64,000 nucleotides of DNA from Tilletia caries (taxonomy: Eukaryota > Basidiomycota > Exobasidiomycetes > Tilletiales > Tilletiaceae): assembly GCA_032718865.1 (NCBI GenBank), contig JALUTQ010000024.1, positions 729,501 through 793,500 of the forward strand, given 5' to 3'. Shown here one piece after another: positions 56,759 through 64,000 of the stretch. The notes below the pieces were generated by a model. That model had not been told where the DNA came from. It saw nothing but the letters and a program-made list of their open reading frames with translations, and searched no databases. The number at the start of each line of letters is the position of its first letter. The stretch's first letter is position 1. Both the position numbers and the translations under genes were made by a program.

Positions 56759-58843
56759 TCAGTTGGACTGAGAGGTCGCGTCACCGTCCGCGCTGCCAGG
56801 CAGCTTCTCGCGTGGTCCGAGCGGTGCTGCGTTTGGACCGCTCGCCAGACCCTGCGCTGCCCTGATCATCTTGTTGCGCGATCGATCTCCCAGCTCATTG
56901 AGTCGGCTGAGCTCCGTGCCTGTCGAGAAGACATAGGCGCGCGCCTGGCGCGACCAAACCGGCCGGTTGCGGCATGTCCGGTCGCCCGCAACATGGGGCC
57001 CGCGACAGTGCATGCACAGTGGCACACATGGAGAGCCAGTCTTGCAGCGTGCGCATTGCGCCTCATGCTCGTCCTCGGTGTGTCCCGGGGCTGCGCAGCG
57101 ACGACACCGCCGCTCCACTTTGCAGCTGTCCTTCTTGTGCTTGTAGGACCCGCACGTGCCGCACATGGCGTTTTCCGGTCGCATCTTGTGGCGCCGAAGG
57201 ATGAACTGTCGCCCTAGCATGCGCAAGGGCATTCCCTCCACCAAATTTGCCCGTGTGGTGGTGGAGAAAGTGATGGGCGTCGACTCCTTCTTCGTCCAAT
57301 CTTCGCCTCGTTTGCACAATCGCCACACATTACCCCGCAGAGCGTCCCCTACAGCGTGACCGAGTTTCTGTAACAGATAATCCTCGTCAATGACTCCAGT
57401 GCCTGCATGTGTTGGCACGGCGTACAGTACCCATTTGTCCCATTCTTCATCGGGGTCCACCGCCTTTGACCCCAAAGCCTCAGCAATCGCTTCCTTGTGC
57501 ACGAGCAGATGCTCAACGCCGCATCCTCGGCGAGGAAAGATTGCGACTCCTGTATTGCAGTGTTTTGCAACTTCCACGCGCACCCATGCCGCTGCCCCAT
57601 CGGCCACCATCGCCTTGTTGACCCCATCCACGATGTCGATCGGATCCTGAGTCCTCGCCGACGCTTCCTCCTCGAGTCGGGCTATGACCTTCTCAACACG
57701 TCGACCTCCCGAAAGCGCGGCAAGCTGAGCGCTGCCTTTGGCCTGGCCCACGATGCATTTGTCCTTGAGGAGCTGAATCGGGTCAGGCTGGGCGCGAGAG
57801 AGTTGCGGGGGGGCATTCCGGCTCGCGCGTGCTGCCATGGCTCCGTAGGTCGGGGGAGACGCTGCCGCCTGCGATGCGAGACCATGTTTCTGAAGCGAGG
57901 CCGTGGAACTCTCCGGATCATATTCTTCCAGCATTGCAACCATGGGCCGCGGGAAAGGGCGAGTGTGACTCTGCCGCTCGCCGTGACGATGGCACGCCTT
58001 GCTGGTGGCGAGAAAGAGTTCCAGTTCTGCCTCGTTGACAAAGCCGTCCGTGCACATCTTCTGCACGTGTCCCATGAGGCCCGCAAAGGCCTTGGTCCTG
58101 GCATTTGCCGCCTCCCGCCGCTTTCGGTCCTCTTCCTGCATCGATCGCGTCGCGGCGGCGATTGCTGCTGAAGCCGCGTCTTCGGGGCTGGAAGGGGCGT
58201 GTGCGCTGTCCGCCACCGTCCGACGCTGACCAGCCGAACTGCCTTGCGATGCCGTGGCCGCTATTGTCGAAGCCGCTGTTGATGCGGCTGCCGCTTGGGC
58301 CGACTCTCGTGCTGCTGCTGCGGCTGCCGCTGCCGACGCTGCCGCCGCTGCTGTTGTTGCTGCTGCCGCCGCCACTCGGGCCGATTGTCGGTGCCGATTG
58401 CGGGGCTGTGCTGGTTGCCATGGTCCGGCGTTGTCGTCCTCCATGTTGACGTCTTCATCGGCGCGATTTCGAGGCGCAAGGCGTGCTGTGAAGGCGATGT
58501 CTTCCGCCAAAATAGAGGCGTTGCTCCGGTCCAGACCTGCGGCCTGCGCCTCATCGTCTTCATCGCCCATAATGTCGGACCAGGCCTCGCCTTCTACCGC
58601 CTCGACTTCGGCTTCCGCCAGGGCTCTCTGAATCTCGTCCGCTTGGACACCAAGCTTGGTGGCAAGGCTGCCGAGGACCTTCTTTCGAATCGAGGGAGAC
58701 GCACTGAGCGCTTCACCTGCATGCCGTTTTGACCCGGTGGGGGTCTGAGGAGGGCCGGGGGGCGGAGGAGGAAGGGGGGAAGCCGCGCCCACGCTGGGGC
58801 GAGGATCTGGCGCCGCGTCTGGCGTCTGTACATCTACCTCCAT
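56759..58843 (-). CDS. LINE ORF1, gag-like protein with zinc knuckles
   Basis: An intact frame of 694 aa from the ATG at 58841-58843 (MEVDVQTPDA). The N-terminal third is low complexity: Pro-rich, then acidic, then a long Ala-rich stretch with many Gln and Arg (about residues 165-235). The middle (FAGLMGHVQKMCTDGFVNEAELELFL and the DIVDGVNKAMVADGAAAWVRVEVAK region) looks globular. Near the C-terminus are three Cys/His clusters of the retroviral knuckle type: CGTCGSYKHKKDSC, CRRCAAPGHTEDEHEAQC and CMHCRGPHVAGDRTC. ORF1 proteins of Tad1/L1-like elements bind element RNA and form the RNP. The ATG starts 47 bp inside repeat R's edge. No defects are seen. Confidence 0.88.
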   Translation of the reverse strand: MEVDVQTPDAAPDPRPSVGAASPLPPPPPGPPQTPTGSKRHAGEALSASPSIRKKVLGSLATKLGVQADEIQRALAEAEVEAVEGEAWSDIMGDEDDEAQAAGLDRSNASILAEDIAFTARLAPRNRADEDVNMEDDNAGPWQPAQPRNRHRQSARVAAAAATTAAAAASAAAAAAAARESAQAAAASTAASTIAATASQGSSAGQRRTVADSAHAPSSPEDAASAAIAAATRSMQEEDRKRREAANARTKAFAGLMGHVQKMCTDGFVNEAELELFLATSKACHRHGERQSHTRPFPRPMVAMLEEYDPESSTASLQKHGLASQAAASPPTYGAMAARASRNAPPQLSRAQPDPIQLLKDKCIVGQAKGSAQLAALSGGRRVEKVIARLEEEASARTQDPIDIVDGVNKAMVADGAAAWVRVEVAKHCNTGVAIFPRRGCGVEHLLVHKEAIAEALGSKAVDPDEEWDKWVLYAVPTHAGTGVIDEDYLLQKLGHAVGDALRGNVWRLCKRGEDWTKKESTPITFSTTTRANLVEGMPLRMLGRQFILRRHKMRPENAMCGTCGSYKHKKDSCKVERRCRRCAAPGHTEDEHEAQCARCKTGSPCVPLCMHCRGPHVAGDRTCRNRPVWSRQARAYVFSTGTELSRLNELGDRSRNKMIRAAQGLASGPNAAPLGPREKLPGSADGDATSQSN

Positions 58844-58890
58844 TTTCAGGTTTGTCAAGCTTCTGGAAGGCCGGATGGTGTTGGTGTTCT

Positions 58891-59473
58891 GGCACCCTGC
58901 TCTCGTCTCATGCCTCATGCCTCATGTCCAAGAATGACTGATCCGCAATAATGAGTTCCCAACAGACTCTCGCAGCGCTCGCAGCCGCATCGTGCAGATC
59001 TTCCTTGTACTTTTTCCGTAAGGCGCTTGGGCCTTGGACGCGTGGCCATTTTTAGCTAGTTTCTAAGCTTCGCGCCACAATCAAAAACTCTGAGCATTAT
59101 TGAAAGTACATTATATATGTACCCGGCGCCTGTCGCTGTCAGTATAGTGGTGCTGCCAGCTGCGCGAGTTACTTTACTCATATTAATTAGCCAGTTAGTT
59201 TTCATGCGTGATGACCAAAATGATAATCATGCAATAATAACTATGAACAACGAAGAACGATCAACGATCAATCTTGCTTATTATTGCCATTTCCGCCGTA
59301 TGGTCGCCTCACATCTCTTGAGTGGTATCTGACTCTTGACGCTTGTTCTTTTCCCCAGACCACAACTACATCATGATCGCATGATCAATCAATCAAGCCA
59401 GCATCATCTGACGCATCATTGCGCGGGACTCCCGAGTCCCGCACGCTCGGACCTAGCACCTGAAGCCTGAAGC
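58891..59473. repeat. 583-bp repeat R, right copy, uninterrupted
   Basis: Same sequence and orientation as the interrupted copy at 47582-51492. It contains GTATGGTCG once (59298-59306), the site where the MULE entered the other copy. It is non-coding, with an AT-rich centre and a GGGACTC/GAGTCCC palindrome at about 59424-59443. It sits directly upstream of the LINE ORF1, where it could act as a 5' UTR or promoter. Confidence 0.9.
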
Positions 59474-61825
59474 CTGAAATCTGAAAGCCTGACCGCTCTC
59501 TCAATTGATTCAAATTAAGCTCGGATAAACATCCCTCACTTCTGTCTTTTTATCGCTTTATCACCGACCACTGTGCGTGTCACCGTTGTTTAAATATGTT
59601 TACTACTGATGACCAGCTGGAAGTTTCGCTGGTCCCTGACTTACAGATTGTGTTTATCCGTCTCGATCTCACCCACTGCTTGCTGGCCCGCGGGGCCGCG
59701 GATCGGCGGGCGATTGTCGTTCTTATGTACACATTCTCCCAAAAAGCAACACAAACGGTCCGTGCCCTGTGGTCTGTGCGCTGGTGCTGCACAGAGAGCG
59801 CGCTGAGGAGGGTTGGATGGGGGCGAAGCTATAAAAGGAAGGGGGACTGCCACCAAACCATCTTTCTTCTTCTCCCTCAGGAAGGTTGTCTCTGTCTGTT
59901 GTGCAGCTTAGGCCAAGCTAGTGTACACCTCGTCGGGTAAGTTGTGGGTTGGTTGCGGTTTGACCCCCGTTCCCGTCCCTGGGACATCAGACCGAACATA
60001 GCAATAGCTCAGGTGCTGGCACGGGACATCAGTGGAACGGGGGGAACTGGGATCAACAGCGTTTTCTGCAGCGCCAGCCCCCCTATGGTCTTACGGGGGC
60101 TCTGCAGCGTGGTTCGTTACTTCAGCTCTGTCTTTGACAAGCTTAGTACAACCCAAGCCTACTAGTCCCAGTGCCGAGAGTACATAGACCCCACAACTTA
60201 CCCGAGACAGACGCCCGGCAAGAGACACCTTCAACTAACCAGGTGAGTACCTTAAAGGCTCAGACCAAAGATAAACAACTAACAGACTTGGTGAAAAGCC
60301 AAAGTCAGAAAAGAGGCAAGACCTGCGCGAGTGGCAGTGCTAGATGATAATGAATAAAACCAGAATAAAAATCAGAGTAAGTCAAAAAGAGAGGGTTTAA
60401 TTACAGCAATGAATCAAGATCCTCATTTGTGATTGTGACTTTGGGTTCCGTATAGTCTCCCAAGTCACAAAGCAGCGTCCATGAGGCATGAAGCAGTTCC
60501 TGTATGTGTAATTGTGTGTACACCTGCAGACCTTGAGGTATGAAAACACCTTGATTCCAAAATAAGCGAGTCTGTCTCCCCGCACCATTTTCCTTTATAT
60601 TTAGTGCTAATTCTCGACAAGTCCTCAAAGCCTCAAATAAGATTCCAGTGAGTTTGATCATCGAACTTCAAGCTTCAAGTCTCAACCGATACATACCCGT
60701 GCTCCATACAACACCTGAGTCGCCTGAGTGCCTGAGTGGTTATTACTGTCATAATAGTAAAATGAGCGCTTCGCGTCGTGCGCTATTCATTGATTGCATA
60801 CATGGAGTGAAGAAGAAGGAGGGGATTTTTGCGATGTATGGTGTCGCGAAAAATCTATTTTCCAATTCAAATGAGCAGACTCGGCTGACAACGGCTGTCC
60901 CATGTGTTTGATTCGTGCGCAGGAGACAGGGACTGGTTGCCCCGACAACAACAGCCAGTAACTCGCAAGGTCACCTTCACGATTGTCGATTCCTACCCAA
61001 CGGCCCTCATCTGGCGCCGTCTCAACTTGGAGTGTTCTTGAAGGGACTGGTGCTGTCTCGATCTCCGCTGACCGCTGCACTCACAGCAAGCAGTCCAACG
61101 CCCCCAACAACAACAATATCCGCATCCTCCTCACCACAGCAACCACCGACGCGCTCCGCTCAAGGCAAAGGCTCGCTCAATCACATACGGAGACAGGTTC
61201 ATCCCCATTCCCCAGCAGAGATGGATCCGACATGCAGGCCGCATACCAGCTCATAACCGACGACCTCCAAGCGCAAGCTCACCGCAGTCCGCAGACATGG
61301 ATGCACAGAAGGGTTCGTTCTTTCATCTTCCTCTCTCTATGTCCACCTTGCGTACGTCCTGCTGACTCTCATAATCTCCCGTCCGCAGAAGAAGCAAACC
61401 AAGCATTCTCCTCAGTCCTCCCTCCTCATAACCGAATTCTTCGGCCTCCCCACCCCGCCCAAGGCAAACCACAAACGCCTCCATCATCTCATCCGCATCG
61501 CCTCTCATCGGCCCAAACGGGGTTCGTACCAATACCGAGCGTCTGGATGTACGCACCCCCCGTCGACTGGCAGTGCTGGTGCGGAAGATAGGGCGGGGTG
61601 GCGAGCACATACACCGCAGCCAGCGGGGAGCGGGGCGGCAGTGCGGGACCGCGTCGTCCTCGGACTCTGATACGGACTCTGATACGGACTCTGCTACGGA
61701 CGGCGGGCAAGGGCGCGCAGTCGTGTCAACAGCGCATGCAGGACAACCGCCCCCTCTTCGTGCTCCTCCCTCCAGTCTTTCCATCCACGCGACCTACTTC
61801 AGCCGAGAAACGATGCCAACGACGC
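59474..61825. other. Gene-poor stretch with inverted repeat and TATA-like site
   Basis: No convincing gene. A TATAAAAGG box occurs at 59830-59838, followed by a pyrimidine-rich initiator-like run. The 16-mer TCGGGTAAGTTGTGGG at 59933-59948 recurs inverted at 60190-60205. Together these could mark the remains of an LTR or foldback element. The small frame at 60401-60661 (minus) is open and looks protein-like but is unrecognised. The GATACGGACTCT repeat at 61664-61700 is a short tandem array. Confidence 0.4.
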
Positions 61826-62185
61826 CTACGTAGGGGCTGCCGGCGCTGGTGATGGTGGTGGTGTTGTGAGCAGCTGCGCGTGGAGATCCGGCGATAGTGT
61901 GGAGTCCGGCCGGACGGCGAAGACGACGCGGCTGAATGCGCCGATGCCAAGTGTGCGCTGGATGGTGTACCCGCCATAAACACCCGCTGCCACATCCTCC
62001 GCAAGCAACGGCCCCTCGAAGGATGCGAGCGTCTCCGCAGCGGGAGGCGGTGCGAGGACGGAGTTGGATGCTGTCGCTGTCGATGCCGATGCTGCGTGTC
62101 TTGGCGGCTGTGGCGTGGGCGCGAGGACCGGCGAGCGGAGGGCAGTGCTGCGCTTGTTGGGGACGATGAGGTGATCAATCCTCCG
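61826..62185 (-). pseudogene. 5' remnant of a protein kinase gene
   Basis: On the minus strand a coding-like segment reads IVPNKRSTALRSPV, an Ala/Ser/Pro linker, EGPLLAEDVAAGVYGGYTIQ, then RTLGIGAFSRVVFAV, a clear glycine-rich loop (GxGxFxxV) of a eukaryotic protein kinase. It ends at a stop after a Pro/Ala-rich stretch. I find no VAIK lysine, HRD or DFG segment downstream on this strand, so only the start of lobe N survives. It is probably a truncated duplicate in a transposon-rich region. A splice into an undetected next exon is possible but not supported. Confidence 0.55.
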
Positions 62186-62716
62186 CCGCGATGCGTCAGT
62201 GCGGCCGTTCCGATCGAGTCGGCCAGCGCGAACGGTGTCGGTGCTGGACCTGGTGCCTGCGACCTCCTACGCGGACGAGCGCAGCCTCTGCCACCGCAAG
62301 ATATTCATTCTCCTTCTCAACTATCGACTTCAATGTGAGAATGCATCCATCTCTATCTCTTTTTCCGATCGTAGCAACTAACTGATATCAATCTCTCCTT
62401 ACCACTACAGTTTACAGCTCAGGATCAGGACTAGGCTACCTCCATCGTTGGTTTCCACTCGCTCAATCACCGTCGGCCTTCTCGCCCTCAGCATTGCCTC
62501 TGCACCACGCCCGACAGTCAGGCAGATGCCTTTTTAGAGCGCGCTCAAGAGTGGCAAGGCTGCTTTTCAACCTGTCGGGCGGCTGCTCCTACCTGGTGAG
62601 ACACTCGCGCTTGACCTCACACCAGCATCTATGTCCGTCAGCACCAGATAATAGATATTTAAGTAAACAAAATCAAAGGATCATGATTTCAAACGACGAA
62701 ATGTTAAAATGAAGTC

Positions 62717-64000
62717 TCATGACTGAGGAGGGCCTGGCGGCGGGTTGGGTCGTGCTCGCTTGGAGCTCCTAGCGTTTGATGGATCCCCGGAATCTATCGA
62801 GGCGCCGATCCCCTGACTGGACGAGGGTTTGGGTCGGGCTCGCGCTTTGTTGACTTTTGGCCCTGGTGGCTTCACTGAGGTTCGTCGCGTTTCCGCGGGA
62901 TCCTTCTTGCGGGCCGATGGTGGTCGACCTTTTGTGCGGATGAGAGGTGGATCACGCACGGGGAACCCTGCGTCCTCACGCTCTGTTTCGGTTCTGGTCG
63001 TAACAGTAGAGAGCGCGTGGCTAAGTAAGTACTGAATTGGGCTGTGTCACGCCGCACGAGATTGGGATTCGGGAATGGGCTTTGAGACTGGACTCACAAA
63101 AAGTTCTCCAGCATCGTCTCAAACTTCTTAACTCGGGTTTCTGTGCTCAGAGCTTTCATGATGTTGTTCGTGGCAGCGGTCGCTCGATGGTATGCATGTA
63201 CCTTGGGCATCTTGACGCCCGGACCTGGAGTGGGTGCATTTTTCAATGTCTGTGTTGCCAGGGAGCTGCACCGGCACGGCTTTCTCCGGAGGATCCACCG
63301 CGAGAGCAGGAGCTCGGAGTTGAATTGGGGTCGACTTCGCTGCAGACGTCGGATCGATGTACCATCTGTGCTTTAAAAGGGTTGGAAACAATGACAGTCA
63401 GTCACTCAGCCTATAATTGATGTAGACAAATCCGACCGCCTGTGCCCTGACCTTTGATTGATTTGCTGAGGAATGAAGTATTCACCTTCCCCTATCACCG
63501 CCCACATATGGCGGCACGGCACTTCTGCTGCCACTGCCTCAGCGCAGGTGCAAAAGAGTTGGCCATCATCCGCCACAAGCAAGGCACGCGACCTCGTTGT
63601 GCCGCGGCGCTGCACATTGTATGCTCTTACGAGCTTCAAACCAGACGATCCGATCATATCGGCCAGGTACTCCGCATCTAGTCCGGTGTTCTGCTCGTCG
63701 TTCTAATGAGAAGTATAAGCAAAACGGTTACTGTTAGTGATTTGGGTGGTAAGCTGGCTGCTGACGATTGGCTAGACTCACCGGTAGCTCTCGAGCAATG
63801 TCCTCATCTTCTTGGATATTCATATCAACATCGTCATCCACGCCTGCCTCGTCGAAGGGCGATCCCTCTTCCCTATCCGTGTCGAATCTCTGGGTGACTT
63901 GGATGATCCGACGGGCATCGGTTCTTTCACGCCGCTGACCTTAGTCTGGCCATTCTCTTCCTTATCCCGGGCCGCAGTGTCTTCTTGATCACTCCGTTGC
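62717..64000 (-). CDS. C-terminal part of a second MULE transposase, runs off the right edge
   Basis: Minus-strand pieces are joined by GT-AG introns: a segment up to 63790 ending in EDEDIARELP, a SWIM zinc-finger exon ending at about 63451 (LFCTCAEAVAAEVPCRHMWAVI, pattern CxCx(n)CxH), an exon starting WYIDPTSAAKSTPIQL, a helix-rich exon (HRATAATNNIMKALS, VKKFETMLENFL), and a last exon from about 63021 to 62717 with RDPPLIRTKGRPPSARKK, the basic DP-TKGRP motif typical of fungal MULE transposase tails. A frame change near 63240 has no obvious intron and may be a frameshift. The catalytic domain lies beyond the window. It differs from the transposase at 48277-50201, so it is a separate family. 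Confidence 0.7.

Larger units (their letters stand above)
52400..58890 (-). mobile_element. Tad1-like LINE (non-LTR retrotransposon)
   Basis: Two long minus-strand frames in LINE order: ORF1 with zinc knuckles (56759-58843), then ORF2 with endonuclease, reverse transcriptase and RNase H (52451 to about 56560). This domain set and the RNase H placement fit the fungal Tad1 clade. The 5' end is at or near 58890, 47 bp before the ORF1 ATG, where the 583-bp repeat begins. The 3' end is probably near 52400, where a short ACATAC-rich tail (52404-52450, minus strand) follows the ORF2 stop. One frameshift in ORF2 is the only visible defect. It lies between two direct copies of repeat R. Confidence 0.88.

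Noticed and set aside
60401..60661. 86-codon minus-strand frame with protein-like composition
   Set aside because: No recognised domain, partner exons or codon-bias support; kept only as a remark in the gene-poor stretch.

Overview
This is a eukaryotic nuclear window, most likely from a basidiomycete fungus (Ustilaginomycotina is my best guess). The genes are dense and broken by many short GT-AG introns (about 45-200 nt), with several very small exons, GC-rich coding sequence and intergenic gaps of a few hundred bases. The products are typical of fungi: ARO3/ARO4-type DAHP synthase, BUB2, a Medusa-type developmental regulator and ANY1-like PQ-loop protein. I see no rRNA, CRISPR array or convincing tRNA.

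Region 1 (about 0.95-23.7 kb) is a housekeeping block. In order it holds holocytochrome-c synthase (-), an MMTAG2-domain splicing-type protein (+), a HEATR6-like HEAT-repeat protein (-), a PQ-loop membrane protein (+), a dimethylarginine dimethylaminohydrolase (-), a DHTKD1-type 2-oxoacid dehydrogenase E1 (+), the spindle-checkpoint kinase MPS1 (-), DAHP synthase (+) and a Medusa-like regulator (-). Exon phases sum to whole codons in each of these models, which supports the splice choices. A 0.64 kb terminal-inverted-repeat element abuts the end of the first gene.

Region 2 (26.3-36.5 kb) is accessory. A complete Tc1/mariner-type element (26299-30014) has matching inverted ends next to TA dinucleotides and carries an intact DD34E transposase plus a second, convergent, intron-containing gene of unknown function. 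It is followed by a gene-poor stretch with pyrimidine minisatellites, a frameshifted malate dehydrogenase fragment and a foldback palindrome.

Region 3 (36.5-46.9 kb) is a second core block: a protein with a long Met-rich tail (+), ornithine carbamoyltransferase (-), BUB2 (+), RFT1 (-) and ribose-phosphate pyrophosphokinase (+). Across both core blocks neighbouring genes strictly alternate strand.

Region 4 (46.9-64 kb) is transposon-rich. A 583-bp repeat occurs twice in direct orientation (47582-51492 and 58891-59473) on either side of a Tad1-like LINE with gag-like ORF1 and EN-RT-RNaseH ORF2. The left copy is split by a 3327-bp Mutator-like element (MULE) with 78-bp perfect inverted ends and a 9-bp target duplication; the right copy is the unoccupied version of the same site. 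A decayed kinase 5' remnant and the 3' part of a second MULE transposase close the window.
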